Part shown: positions 14,520-27,699 of the stretch, piece by piece | How the letters are laid out: each line of letters opens with the position of its first letter | Numbering within the stretch: position 1 is the stretch's first letter | From: Hemibagrus wyckioides | Lineage: Eukaryota; Chordata; Actinopteri; Siluriformes; Bagridae | Reading direction: 5' to 3' | Length of the DNA: 64,000 bases | Assembly: GCF_019097595.1 (NCBI RefSeq) | Contig: NC_080710.1 | Location: forward strand, 18,525,780 to 18,589,779 | Translations under genes and position numbers: made by a program | Notes under the pieces: model-generated | The model's input: the letters and a program-made list of their open reading frames with translations, nothing else | Told to the model about the DNA's origin: nothing | The model's database searches: none

Positions 14520-14572
14520 ATCTTCTTCTTTATACTACTACTACTACTACTTCTAATAATAATAATAATAAT
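14520..14572. repeat. Mixed trinucleotide tract (TTC, CTA, AAT)
   Basis: Runs of CTT, then CTA (14535-14550), then TAA/AAT (14554-14572) follow each other. Confidence 0.9.
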
Positions 14573-15068
14573 ATCAGGTTCTTCAAATGTGACATAACAC
14601 CGTCTGCTGCTTAACCAAATACTATTATACAATACATTATTTTGAGTTCACTTACACCTGCTAGATAATACAGTACTAGAAATCATTGAAGTGAAATGTT
14701 CGAGTCATTCGCAACTTTGTCCTCTCTTTGATGTTTATTTGGAGGCAAATATTAATTTTTGTTTTAAAACTTGGAAACAAATCACTAAACACTAACCACT
14801 GCTCAGTTGAATAAAAATTCTAAAATAATCTCATTGAACCCACAGCTGAAAACCAAGAGCTTTGTTTACCAGAGAAATTAATCACTTTTTGTTTGTCAGG
14901 GAAAGTATGCCCTAGTTCTTTATTCTCTTTGAAATAATGAACTGTGAAGAGATGAAAACAAGTCATTTTCCTCCTCCACTGGCTGTTTTGCATTGGCCTA
15001 TTACCCCAGAGTACACAACTTTTTTCCAATTTAATCAAAGGCATCTCATTATTTAAAATTGTTCATTC

Positions 15069-15069
<1 letters not shown>

Positions 15070-15144
<75 letters not shown>
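15070..15144. repeat. (TTA)25 microsatellite
   Basis: Uninterrupted TTA array of 75 bp. It explains the poly-Asn reading on the minus strand. Confidence 0.97.
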
Positions 15145-15150
<6 letters not shown>

Positions 15151-15864
15151 TCAGGTTTTGAAATTGAATGGGTGATATTGAGGTTAACTGTAAAATAAAA
15201 GGTGGCATTAATTGTTTCCTGCCATATTACACAATTTCTCACTTCTTGGAAAGCCATGTTCCCTTGTAGTTCGCGTCTTAGTTTTTTTCAAGATTTATTC
15301 AAGACCATCATTGAACATATCTAAACTCAAGTTTCAGTGACATTCTTTTTAAAATAAGACTGTTACCTAACTAGGTTTAGACCCGTTAAAAATAGTGACA
15401 CCCTTTTTACCATACAGATGGGTTCTTTGTGTCTGCAGTGCTGTCACTGCCGATTTATGCATGAATAGCTCCTCCTAAGGACTCAGGTCCTCATACTGTC
15501 AGAGAGAATTGGGTAGATACCACTAGATGAGTGTTTGGAGAGGATGCAGTGGCCTGGCTGCATGGGTCATCAGCAGCTCTGGGCCTGAACATACGATTCA
15601 CCACATAGTTGAGGTGCAATGATATCTGGCCAAAGAGAAAAAAGAGAGAGAGTGTGTGGAAGAATGCAGGAGGGTGAGAGGGGGCAGAAACAGCATGCCA
15701 TGCTGGCCAGAGAAAAAACACGTGTGGTCAGCGCCTGCAGGGATGTTTGGGGACGACTCTGTCATGCTATATTATCTCTGTTTTTACACACACTGCTCCC
15801 GCTGCAGTCCAAAAATAAAGTTTTCAAGGAAAAAAAGATTTGCACTTTGCAATGAGTGGCAGCA

Positions 15865-16010
15865 CTGAGAGTCCTTATATACTGTGGCAGTGAGATTGAG
15901 ACCAGGTACTTGTAATCAGTAATCAGGTGAGTTGTGTGTACTGGGAATTAGAGTCCTGGGTAGCCATGTTTTAAGCCCTGACATGACAACTGGGGTGTCG
16001 CCTGAACACA
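15865..16010. repeat. Possible dispersed repeat shared with 39240-39475
   Basis: AATCAGGTGAGTTGTGTGTA, GGAATTAGAGTCCTGGGTAG and CCATGTTTTAAGCCCTGACA resemble 39300-39475 (GTCCAGTGTGGCCATGTTTG, TCAGGAGTTGACCTGACATT). Class not determined; it could be an LTR fragment. Confidence 0.3.
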
Positions 16011-16219
16011 TGCTTCAATAAAAGAAATTAGGCATGAGGAACTGCTTTTGCACAAAGCAATTAACATGGTCAGTATCACAAATTTGCTTCCATTTACAGG
16101 TACATACAATAGAGCACAATCGTTTACTTGGACATTAACTTTCTTTGTTTTAAAAATTTCTAAATTGCAAAATGTTCAATTTATTAAAAAATTTCAAATG
16201 ATTTTAAATGGAGAAAACA

Positions 16220-16402
16220 ATGTGATGGCTAGATGACTGGGTCAGAGCATTTCCAAAGTCCAATGTATTGTTGCAGACCATGTGCCCCGATTCAATGCAA
16301 CAGTACGCTCTAATGATGTAGGACTCTTTTAGCAGGATAAGGCTTCCTGCCACACTGCAAAAATGGTTCAGGAATAGTTTGAGGAACATGATAAAGAGTT
16401 GT
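16220..16402 (+). pseudogene. Tc1 transposase fragment with stop codons
   Basis: Two short Tc1 pieces are joined here. At 16222-16258 is a sequence like the transposase helix-turn-helix region (GTGATGGCTAGATGACTGGG followed by TCAGAGCATTTCC). From 16273 the frame reads ADHVPRFNATV, then LF-stop-QDKASCHTAKMVQE-stop-FEEHDKEL, a decayed form of the catalytic segment of the fish Tc1 family whose ends also appear at 36149. Two in-frame stops and Lys in place of the Asn that follows the catalytic Asp mark it as dead. No terminal inverted repeats were recognised. Confidence 0.8.
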
Positions 16403-18284
16403 CCATGAATCATTCCAAATGAGATGAAATGTATACATTTTAAACATTTTCCATGCAGCAATAGCAGAATTCTTAGATACTAATGTATGCAATTTTAATA
16501 TACCTTTTGGCTGTGTAATTATGCTTTGTAAACATTTAATGAATCTTGGTACAAGTGGTACAAGTGTGACTAAATACTGATATAATTCCTGTAACTAATC
16601 AGCAGATGAATGTGTGAAAACAAACAAAAAACCCTGAACATAGTCCTACAAATGTCATCAGCATTTTTTAGAAACACAATATCTGTTTGGTTCCATCACA
16701 ACAGCCACTCAGCCAATAAAGGTTATAATGTGAATTTGAAAGTGAAGAGCACTAGACATTTATAATTGCATCCAGCACACCTACTACACATTGAAAGCCA
16801 CCTTCTCTTAGCCAAACCTAAACAGATGGAGTGATGATTGATCAATGACTCACACTATGGATTTTTCTGGCAGCACAATTTGTGAAGGTAATGAATGTGT
16901 CATATCAGCCAGGTTAGTGTATGATGTTCTCAATCTTAACCATCAGCACCACTGTCGGCATTGTGCCCATCTGCTAACCTGAGTGGGGAAGACATGGTTC
17001 AATGCCCTCTGACAGACTGCTCTGTTGAGGAAAAGGCTACGATGAGCCCTTCAGGCTTTGCCTGGTCTCAGCTGTCTTTGCCCTTTCACAGTTTTTCTGT
17101 CCCACAAGTCCTTTCAGAGATTTTGTCCACTCCTCTGATGAGGATCGTGTTGTCTGTTTTTTTCTCATATATAAACATTCTATAATACCAGTGTTTTGAA
17201 GCTTGTAAATGAAATAACCACAGCTTGAGCAAGGGACTAGTGCATCAAAGGATATTAAATTAAAAAAAAAAAAAAAAATCATCTACTGAACCTTCTTTAA
17301 CGTGCACTTTCTATGCAGATAGTCACACCAAATATGGCATGCTGACCTTTTATAAATGAATTTCTACACTAATAATTTGCATTTACTTAATGCAGCCTGC
17401 GACCATTTTACATGATGGCCATTCTTAAAGGATGTATTTTTTTTGGCAGCATTAAATGTTGCTATGCTTTCTAATAAGTAGATAGACACCACTGTTGTTA
17501 AGAAGCAACATATTGCTTGTAACAAAAAGCCAACAGTAGAATAATCACTCTGCCTACAGAAACACAAGCCTCACATGATCAAATTTAAACTGAAACAATG
17601 GAGATGAATAATGGCTAAATGAGAGTTGTGCAGTAAATACATAGAAAGCTAGACTAAGTACCAGAGCCATTAAAAATTTTGTTGCACATAAAGATGTGAT
17701 GGCAGGATAAAACATGTAATAAAAAAATAACACATAAACCAAACAGTAAGTAATCCAGTTAAAACAAACAAACAAAAAAAAAAACAAACAAAAAAAAAAA
17801 AATCCCAGCCATGAGGCCAGATTTACAAACCCAGCACAGAGGAATTTGATGGCTTTAAATGGGTGATCTGTGTGAGCTGTGGATTTTTGCTTGAGTGCTT
17901 TAATTAATAAGCAATTTTGGGCTTTCCTGTGGGAGTGATAAAGCAATTTGTGGAGTGCACAGAAAGAGTGGGCTGATGTACAAACAGATTAATTTGCACA
18001 TGTTCTATAATTTACTTATCGTGAAGGGTCTGAGAGAGAGAGGTTATTGCTTGTTTTGTTACACACTGAGTAATCTGACAAACAAATATTTTATGTCAAG
18101 AGTCAGAAATGTATAAGAACTGAGTGATACTGAATCTGTTCAATAATGCAGAGGGCAGCATGATTCTTAATGAAATGGGAATCATGATTTGTTTGCTTAC
18201 AAGTGAGATCACAATTTTTACTTACAATTCTTAGAAACCGATATCGTAAGGGAGAACAGAAGAAACCAGAGAGGACACCTTATT

Positions 18285-18420
18285 TGTCACATATATATTT
18301 TAAAGCAATGTAAAATCCTTTTCTTCACATATCCCAGCTCGTTAGGAGGCTGGGGTCAGAGCGCAGGTTCAGCCGTGATACAGCGTCCCTGGAGCAGAGA
18401 GAGTTAAAGGATTTGCTTTT
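18285..18420. repeat. Dispersed repeat abutting the Tc1 relic
   Basis: TTGTCACATATATATTTTAA, TTTTCTTCACATATCCCAGC and GGAGGCTGGGGTCAGAGCGC, then CAGCGTCCCTGGAGCAGAGA. I recall this as a common fish repeat unit; here it replaces the left end of the Tc1 element. Confidence 0.45.
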
Positions 18421-19410
18421 GTGGGTTTTCTTTCTGGGGTCTTTTCTGGGAGTCTTCTCTACAGGAGGTGAAATGATGAAGTTCCTCCCAATTAGATTGG
18501 ATAAATTTCTCTGTAAATTGACTTCTAAATTCATTCATTTATTAATTTATTCCAACATCATGAGTTAAATCATCAATAAAGATTACTGTTCCTGTTCCAG
18601 AAGCAGCCATGCAAGCCCAACTCTACCTCCACCATGTTTGACCAATGAGCCTGAATGTTCTGGATCACGGGCAGATCCTTTCATTCTTCACACTTTGGCC
18701 TTTTTGAAGTTTGGTATTGGTTCATTTTGGTTCCAGAACTTTTGTGGCTCAGCTCTTTTTCTTTGCAAATGTGGAGGTTGTTAGTGAGGTCAGTGATTGT
18801 TGGTTTGAGGTTTTTCTTCGTAGCTTTCACAATCTTTTTTTCATCAACTGTGGTTGTTTTTCTCAGCCATCCTGTTCACTGTCTGGTTCTTAGTACACCA
18901 GTGATTTCTTTCTTTTTCAGGACAATCCACATTGCTGTTTTGGCTATGACCAATGCTTGTTCAATGGCTCTGACTGATTTTCCCTCTTCTCTAAGCTTTA
19001 AAATAACCCTCTTTTTTCCCATAGACAGCTCTCTGGCCTTCATGTTGGTTTATCCTTACCAACAAATCCAGGGCAAAGACAATCAGAGCTGTACCTTGTT
19101 TAAATGATCAGTTATAAAATTTAAACAAGGCACATATGGGCAACAAAAATCACCTGTATATTATTATTTTTTATATTTATATATCAATATATATGTTTTT
19201 TTATATATAAATATATATGTTTTTGATCACTTGATAAAATGGGTGAGGTCAAACACCAGGTGCCATTTTCTAATACAAGTACTGTGAGTGATTATCAGGA
19301 AATAAAAGTTATAATTCTGAGCTTATATCTCATTCATTACTTTGCTCAGAAACCAAAATGAATGAATAAAAAAAATTGGCATTACTGTTCCTATACTTTT
19401 GGGGGTACTG
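18420..19410 (-). mobile_element. Degenerate Tc1 transposon, left end replaced by another repeat
   Basis: The right end reads TTCCTATACTTTTGGGGGTAC, the outward-facing terminal repeat of a fish Tc1 family whose other end is seen at 35651 (CAGTCCCCTCTGAAAGTATTGG). The interior is a minus-strand transposase relic. The left side (18430-18590) resembles the 3' part of the same family (GATGAAGTTCCTCCCAATTAGA, compare 35953-35975) but runs into a different dispersed repeat at 18285-18420 before any left terminus. Old and immobile. Confidence 0.75.
18600..19043 (-). pseudogene. Tc1 transposase relic (N-terminal DNA-binding region and start of catalytic domain)
   Basis: Reading leftward on the minus strand from 19043, the frame begins MKARELSMGKKRVILKLR and continues with the helix-turn-helix segment (EGKSVRAIEQALVIAKTAM, IVLKKKEITGVL) before a TGA. 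After frame changes it resumes with DEKKIVKATKKNLKPTITDL, the second helix-turn-helix, and later KHGGGRVGLAW, equivalent to the KHGGGSVMVWGC catalytic-domain start. Several stops and frameshifts. The 150-codon ORF on the opposite strand (18655-19107) is only its antisense shadow. Confidence 0.78.
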
Positions 19411-22198
19411 CATATGTTCCAAGTGAATGTTTGTAAATGCCAGCATATCTGCATTTCAAATTACTGATTTGCTCGGACATTTGTAGCAAAAGCTATTACT
19501 ATTTAGTATTAAACATTTTATTTTAAATAAAAGAACACAGTGTGTCCTCCAAAGGTCAATCAAATTAAAAATCAAATTGTTTTGCTCACATAAACATCCT
19601 TACACACTGTGACATGCAGAATCTCACAATATTAATAATCAGTTAAATAATGACTTGTTACATTGCTAATAATGACATTGTTTCTTGTCTTAGCAACTAT
19701 TAAGCAATATGTGGGAATCTCGGTCTTGATAAACATGTTCTGTGCATGTCATGGCTCACTCACTCCATTTATTCAAATCACTGACCAGCATGTAACATTG
19801 AACTTTATTCCTAACCACTACACATGGCATATAGGGATTAAACTTTTCACTCGCAGCATTGCATTCCAACCTTTTTTCTTACATTTTTCTTCTGTAGACT
19901 CACTGAGTCACTGCATTTCAGGTGTATATATATGAGGTCATAAGATACAACATCTATGGTCATTGTTAACAGCATATTCAGACAAATAATGTCGCTTGGG
20001 TTTATGGAGTGGTGACACATTTGCAAATGCTGCAGAATATATGCTGCTTTTGAATTGATTGAGAGACAAATAGAAATTGTGATTTTAATATGATAATTTT
20101 TGCTGCAGCCATACTGCCAAGCACAGCACTTTGCCTTCTAATTAATGTAAATGGCAAGAATTCATAAGGTTTATAATGTATCAGAGTAATTTAACTGGAT
20201 CAGTCATAAAAGGTTACAGCCACTAATCCCACACCCACACAACCTTGACAATGCATAAGATTTTATACAGCTTAATGTGAAATTTCCTATTCCTTTTTTT
20301 AAATGACAAATAAGAGACACAGATAAGACACACACAGATAGAGAGAGCAATATAAATGGATACTTGGACCAATGGCCAATTTTTCTTGTCAATAATCAGC
20401 TCCTATGCTATTGATCCTCTCCTCTTAGTCTCTGCTCAGCTTCAGTCTGTTTTTGCAATTCTGTGCTCTCAAAAGGGACAATCATCAACATCACTATTGA
20501 TAATTTTTGTCTTAATTTTTTTTCAGCCATACGACCACATTTTACTGTTCTCTGAACTGGTCTTGGATGAATTTCAGTGAATAGGAGTATGATCAGGTGG
20601 TGGTGCTGGTTGCTGTAGTAACCAGCAGGGGAACACAGGTAAGGGTTTCAGCTGATTGCCTGAACTCAAGTGGCGCTGATGAAAGAATGCTGCTACTGGA
20701 CAATCTCAGACTGGCGGCAAATCATTCCAAGAGAGACAAAGAATAGAGGTTCAGCAAGAAGAACCATTAAGTTAAATAAACTAAGAAAGAAGCCTGATTT
20801 GGACAACTACAATGCTCCCCTGATGAAGAGACCTAAAATGTAGCATGATTGCAGAGAACTAGCATGAGGCAAAGTGTGATGCCTGCAAGTATGAAAGTCC
20901 CTGCACTGGATTAATACATTTATATCACAACTGTCAAACTCCAGAATCTAATGGGTCAGAAGGTATTGATTAATTGTTTAATTTCTATAACAGCATGGCT
21001 ATGAGAGATGTGTCAGCTGTAAGGCGACTCATAGTTTATCCTCTTCTAACGCACTAATTTTAATAATTTATTGTAATAAATTGTAATAAAAATGAATAAA
21101 AATGCATTGTTATTTAACAAAGAAAAAGGTATCATTTTTGATATGGTGAAGACTATGGTAAGGAGCCTCCAGTGTCACTTCAATAACAGCCAGAGATAAA
21201 GCTGTTCCTTTAAGTTTTCCACCATAGGAAAATGTTACTTTGAAATACCTCAATGAGAAAGCAACCTACATCATCATGGGTCAACATTCTGTATCTTATG
21301 TTATTCTTAATTATTCAATTGACAATTAATAAATGAAGCAATTTTTCATTAGTTGGTGTTTGTAATAATATGGACATTCAATTCTGAAGCAGCAAGTGTA
21401 GAGGGTGGAAGTTTCCATACATCATGCTTAAACTTCATTACATTTGAGTAAAATCCCACTGCATAGAGTTCAGTCTAATGTCAGCTCAATCTAAAGAGGT
21501 TACAGCGCTACAGTCCACTCATGCTTAATTTACTAAAGCAGTGAAGCAGAACTGAAATAGGTCCCCCTCTTTTCTTTCTCACTGAGTGTGATATACAAAG
21601 ACTAATGTCCTCAGAAGCAAAAGAAATTATGTTAAATCCCCATTCTTTTGTCAGATTAGAAATTACAAGTGAGAACCATAAAAACAGTTTCAAGAGAAAA
21701 CTCTTTACAAAAACTGGCATACGCTCTTCGAGTCTAAAAATAACTGTTGTCTTATTTGTGGTTTATAACACATAGTTGTGAATCTTTTTGTAGACAAAAA
21801 CATTCACAGCTGCACATTCAAAGTGGTTGCTGTCTTTAAAAACCTGGAAGAATCAGTCTTTGCTGCTTGTGAGTGGTGTTTAGCACTTGTAACAGGGTAA
21901 AGCTTTGGGAATGGAAATTACCTACCTAACCACCTGTGCCATGATAGCTCAATGAATGTAGTGAATAATGTTGTAGCAAGTGCCACAAGCAGCCTCTGTG
22001 TTCAATGGTGTGCAGAGTTCTCTGCCTGATTTCTTGTGATGCAGTTTGAGGATTTAAAGGATAAAGAGGGAGAGGGAGGAAAATCATATCTCTGTCATGT
22101 CTTTCAATTAACTGAGGAGAACCAAGCACATTCAACAGAATATGAAATACATTTTTATTTGAAACAATAGCAAACTTTTGAATGTTAATCTGCCATAT

Positions 22199-22440
22199 AG
22201 TAATGGCTCAATAGTTTAGGTGCCGGGTTGCTGACATAAAGGTCAGGGGTTCAAGCCTTAGCACCAGTAAGCTGCTACTGATTGGCCCTTGAGCAAGGTC
22301 CTTAACCCTCTCTGTGCAAGGTGGCATATCATGGCTGACCCTGTGCTCTGACCTCAACTTCCTAAGAAGCTGGTATATGCAAAGAAATGAATTTCACTTT
22401 GCTATAATGTACATGTGACAAATAAAGTCTTCTTTTTCAC
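22199..22440 (+). mobile_element. tRNA-derived SINE, near full length
   Basis: Box A TGGCTCAATAG (22204-22214) and box B GGTTCAAGCC (22248-22257) are followed by CCCTTGAGCAAGGTCCTTAA, CATGGCTGACCCTGTGCTCT and a 3' end GAATTTCACTTTGCTATAAT then GTGACAAATAAAG. This order is typical of a dispersed fish SINE family. Confidence 0.75.
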
Positions 22441-22513
22441 TTTCTATCATTTGAGGACGCAGTAAAAACATTTAAATGCTATAGCTCTGTGTGATTTTTT
22501 CATATTACATAAT

Positions 22514-22514
<1 letters not shown>

Positions 22515-22609
<95 letters not shown>

Positions 22610-22654
22610 CCTACCTACCTACCTACCTACCTACCTACCTACCTACCTACCTAT
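22515..22654. repeat. Compound (CTAT)n(CTAC)n microsatellite
   Basis: About 23 CTAT units (22515-22606) switch cleanly to about 11 CTAC units (22607-22650), then one final CTAT. The poly-Ser/Ile/Tyr ORF across it is not a gene. Confidence 0.97.
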
Positions 22655-23760
22655 CATTGATATTTGTGCTTGTTGTGGCCAATATGGATTATATAAAAAT
22701 TTATGTTGCAACTTACAGAGTATTTTGTGCTTTTTGTTTATGGTAAACTACTTGAAGTAGTAAAATTGCAAGCACAGTATTCTTTCTTAAATCATAAAAT
22801 TGCAAAATCCTGGAGTGTCTGCCTCCATCCATCCATATAGACATCCACTTGAATAGAAGCATTATCAAGATCTCTTGTTAGAAATTATCTTGAGTAAAAA
22901 TTTGAGAAAATTATACCCTGATCATTTCACAACATTTGACAGTGTAAAATAATATTTTGGAAAGGAGTCCAAAGAAATGCCAGTAGCTGTTTACCTCTGA
23001 GCAAAACCTCAGGGCAACAAAGGCAGCTTTGGTCTGATTCAACCACAATGCGTTTTAAATACCCGCCAAAGGTCAATATGCTTAGAAGTGAAGAAAAATT
23101 CGAACAGCATTTTTTTTCTTATTATTAGGATCCTATTATGCAGCTGAAGAAACCCATTCATAGCTTATAAAATACACAGTTCAACATAAACCAATATATG
23201 AAACACATAAAAATGAGAGTAATGAAGAAAAAGTGGGAATTTATGCCCCATTAATGCTTGCTTCACTTTCAACTATTTTACCCATTTATTAAGCTGTCAA
23301 TAAGACTAACAATTACTCCCACACACAATGGTTACATTTGAAGTGACTGTTTTAATTCTTTTTTACATTCAGATGAACTGGCCTTTAGTTGCTATTATTA
23401 ATTAAGGCATGAGGAACACTTTCAGACCAGTGACATCTTGATGGAAGAAAAGGAATCATTAGAGATCCTTCGAGCCTTTTTAATGTACTTGAGCACCAGT
23501 TGGCTTTTCAGCATCAGCTGGGGGAGGAGGGCTCAACCAGCATATCAACCTGCTGACCTGCAATTTGCACTGGAGGGGTTCAGCTACAATAAAAGCAAGT
23601 GATGTCTCCTCCTGTGCTATTCCCTACCACTGTCTTTTTATTAGCCAGCCTTTATTTTCACAGAGACTAGTATTTTTAATGTAGTAATTCACTTTCTTAT
23701 TGCAAATCATCCTCTTTACCCTCCTGTGGGGATCCATAAAAGAGCAGCTTGTTCTTACTA

Positions 23761-23805
23761 GAAAGAAAGAAAATAAAAAAGAAAGAAAGAAAGAAAGAAA
23801 GAAAG
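23761..23805. repeat. (GAAA)n microsatellite
   Basis: Interrupted GAAA array. Confidence 0.95.
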
Positions 23806-24940
23806 GTTTAAGGATTCTTATATGCTCAGCAAAGTACAGCTGATACTGTAGGTAATGTGACTTACTTAACAAAATCCAGTTACAAACAGGTGAAATGTGT
23901 CTTTCAGAACTAGAGTTAGCAGAAAAAGAGATTTTGTGACCTTTTAAAAATGCACTGCCTAGTTCATTTTGTATTTCTATTTGCATTTAAATAATTTGAA
24001 TTTACATCAAGTCACACAAGTAAACAAAATCACAACATAGTAACTTTTAAATATATGACATGGAATGCAAATAACATTGTCCCAGAATTTGTTGAGCTGA
24101 AAATGTGTTAAGTAAAATTCCAGTTACATGCCGAACATGGTTCAATTGTTCATGTTCTAACCATAAGAAGAATATACAAAATATCATTGTGGGGTCTCAT
24201 GATTCTGCTATGCACCCTTCACAGTGTCAGGAAGTCACATTCCAAATACACAACCACCTCAAAATCAGATATCTTCATAGATGAAAACATGTAAGTGCTA
24301 TAACAATCCTGAATACAATAAACTCTAAAATATGCCCTGGGGTGGAGGAACATAACACATGCGCTATATCACATCACAAGACTATTATTACAGGAGTATT
24401 ATGGATTTTATTTTTTGAATGTGTTGTCACTGTGGCCAAAAAGTCATCACTGCCATTGTCTATACTCCATTTACATTTAATTCTGAAAAGTAATTATTTT
24501 AGAATCAGTTTTACATAGCATGTGAATTTGATCATGAGTTCATTGGTTGCTCTAACTCTTTCAGCAGTGCTGGACAAATCGTTTTGTTAGTCCATTACTG
24601 ATTTGTTTCCATTTCTCAGAAGGCATGCCATATGATCAATAGGTCTCATTTGCTAAAAGGATTTGGTTTATTGTACAAATGTGCTGGTGGTCTTTTTCTT
24701 TTCTTTAGGATGTACCTGCTTTGACCTGCAACCCTGGGTCACAAATCAAATGACCTGCTTGATTGCATCCTCTAAGAAAATTGATTCCAAAACCACAAGT
24801 CATGAGCTTTCCCTGATTAAATCTAAACTTCTTCGCTGTCAAAGGACACAAGGTAGCACAGCGATAAACTACAGGAAACTGAACAGACATTAAGTGCTCG
24901 ACACTTGATATAGTTCATTTTGATTATTTTGTCAGATAAA

Positions 24941-24960
24941 CTCTCTCTCTCTCTCTCTCT
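24941..24960. repeat. (CT)10 microsatellite
   Basis: Pure CT run of 20 bp followed by pyrimidine-rich sequence; an AAC/ATC trinucleotide tract lies at 24997-25027. Confidence 0.9.
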
Positions 24961-25414
24961 TTCTCCCTCCACGACAGTCAAGTGCATTACATTAAGAACA
25001 ACAACAACAACTATCATCATCATCATTGTTATAGCCACCAGTAATTATTTTGATGATATACAGCTATATTTCTCTGCTCGGATCATATATGTGAGTACAC
25101 TCCAGATTTTCAGCTCAAAAAGCTGCTTTACATTTGGTCCACATGGCCCACAAACAATGTGGACTGCTGTGTAACATTTTAATACTATTATCTTTTATAA
25201 TTCCCTAATATGTTATAAATCTGTGTGAAATTTCAGCTAATTTACATATTACATGTTGCTAATTCAGCTACTGCTAGCTTATTAGACACTACACACATTC
25301 AGTTTCAAAACTGACTCTATTTTCTTTCATAAAGAGTTTTAACAATGTCACATAACATTTTTACAGAAGTGCTACATAAAACAACATAACAACATATAGC
25401 TACAAAATAAAATA

Positions 25415-25560
25415 ACAACACAGAGCTAAGGACAGAAAGCAGTTTTCCTAGCTACCTAATGTGCAACATGTGCAACCTGGCGCAAACAGTGCAAGACAAC
25501 ATTGACAGGAACCACACTTGAAGAACTTATTCTCTTCTGGGTTATCCTAACAGGGGAAAA
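25415..25560. repeat. Dispersed repeat 3' fragment, same family as 2858
   Basis: AGGAACCACACTTGAAGAAC followed by TTATTCTCTTCTGGGTTATCC parallels 3028-3070 (GAACCACACTCAAAAGG, CATCCTCTACTGGG). Degenerate. Confidence 0.4.
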
Positions 25561-27699
25561 ACTTTACTTTATATAACTGCAGAAAAATTAAGTTTAAAGA
25601 TTATAGCAGCAAGTCCAAATGTCTCAAAATAACCATATGAAGGATTTATACCCACACAATTTGGTTATATTAGCCTAAAGAAATGTGGAAAGATTTTAAT
25701 CAGTCTAAATTAATTCTTTCCTTTTGCAGAATCCCAATAAACTGTTGACATGCACCCCTAAACTTGGCACTAATTAGAAATATCAGTTCACTTGAATGTT
25801 ATTTGTAATTCCATCCAAATTCATGCCCATGTAAGGAACAGCGCTTAGTATCCATGTTTCCATAACAACGTTCCAATGGTGTGAATTCTGTCAGGGTGTT
25901 AAGCATACTAGCAGTGTTTAATTCATTGTGCATTAATTACATTAATTGTATTTTAAACATGTCTTAAATTATTCCTATCACTGTAAAAGTATCTTTAATG
26001 AACAGAGAGGGAAGAGAATGCTTGACCTCAGTGCATTTGGCTTGGATTCTTATATACATATTTAGTATACTTTGCTGAATCACAAATATTACACATACAG
26101 ACTTTTGCATTCAAAACTATATGTTTAAAGCCTAATCCACTGCATATTTTCCCTCAGAATTATTTCTAATTTTTTAAAAATGTGACATGAACTTTATTTA
26201 TTGGACCATTTACATACGTCAGCAAGCCCCGTGACCCAGACCCACATGCATGTTAACCTGACAGTATAGTGGAAATAATTGTATATACAGGTTTGAACAG
26301 TGATGTGTTTTTTTTTTAATATAACAAATTTAGAAATGGAATGGGGAGTGTAACATTTAATTGGATATGATTTAAATTCATATTTACTTCAGTTTACTTG
26401 ATTTAGCTATCACTCAGACTAGCTATGCTTTTTTCTTGATGGTAGGAGAAAGAGAAGATAACACAAGAAATATTACAATTGGTTCATTGGTTTTCCAGCT
26501 CTATATGCATTTTGAACTTTTAACAAGCAACAAAAGTCATCAGAACTTGTTGAAGGACCAAACATGAAAAAACAGAACCTTTTTTAGTGCCTGATACTGA
26601 TAAATGATGCACAATATGACCAGGGATATAAATTAACAAGATAAAAAGATCCAATCTGATTGTCTCAAATGTAAAAAGATGAGTATCATATATTTAATCC
26701 AGTGGAAGAAAAGACTGTTTTTCTCCTGTACTGATCGAGCGGGTTGTGTGCTATCCCCATCATGGAGCAAGTGAATTTTGGGAGCCAGTAGAGTCTGACT
26801 AATCAGAGACTGCTTGGGGGAGCATTAAGACAGACATGTGGAGGGGAAATGTGACACCTGGAAATTACACAATGTAATGGAATCAGCCAAGTGGTAAATG
26901 TAGCTTTTAAATAGGTTTTGTGTTCTCCATTAACTTCAAAGACACTGATTGTTTCTGACAGTAGGGAAAGTGCCGGTCAGCATGTTCACACCAAACCCCA
27001 CCTCCTCCACCACCTTACCACAAAGTTCTCAATAGTTAGCAGGATGCTGGTGCCAAATGACACAGCATTGCGTGTAAAGTGAACGTGAGTGATTGGGTAG
27101 GGCAGTGAGGGCACAGCAATTGCTGTTTGGGTCTATTCAGGAACTCCACAACATATCCTGCTGGAGCCACTTAGTGCCTGTTTGCAGCACCACAACCAGG
27201 TGTAGCAATGTAGCCTGCCACCTCCATTTTACAGAAACCAAACATTTACTATTTTCAGGCAGATCTGTACACATAAAATTGTGATGTAGCCTAAACACTT
27301 AGGGACCGGTGACAATGGATACTGAAAGATTTTTTTAGTCATCTCTAAATTGTTTTGTCTAAAATAAGTTTCCAGGAGCAGTCAGTGGTTTAATTTAGTA
27401 ATGTAACTTCACCTATTATAATATTTTCAATTACAGTATAAATGCCACTATTTGCAGTTTCTGCTTACATCATTTCAATAATTTGCCTTCTCTCAGACAA
27501 GAAATGCACAAAAAAGCATCACATTATGGACTGGATGGGTATTGTGCATTGCTTTGGCATATCTGTTATGCAATTACAGAAATGTATTAGGACTCTAGAG
27601 CATATTTAAATGCTGTATCTAAATAGCAAATCCTGTTTTTCCTAGATTTTTCTACATTTTAGGTAGAAAAAAAAACAGTTAATACTAGTTGGGATTCTT

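Larger units (their letters stand above)
13324..22198. other. Intergenic sequence between and around Tc1 relics, no gene seen
   Basis: Outside the Tc1 fragments and microsatellites listed, this is A/T-rich DNA with poly-A/poly-T runs (14194-14208, 14244-14279, 17262-17278, 17767-17802). ORFs are short or antisense to transposase relics. The part 20930-21280 has repeat-like texture but I could not classify it. Confidence 0.55.

Noticed and set aside
15063..15257. Poly-asparagine ORF on the minus strand
   Set aside because: Translation of the TTA microsatellite.
18655..19107. 150-codon plus-strand ORF
   Set aside because: It is antisense to the Tc1 transposase relic at 18600-19043 and reads as an artificial Phe/Val-rich protein.
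22491..22760. Plus-strand ORF of Ser-Ile-Tyr-Leu and Pro-Thr-Tyr-Leu repeats
   Set aside because: Translation of the CTAT/CTAC microsatellite.
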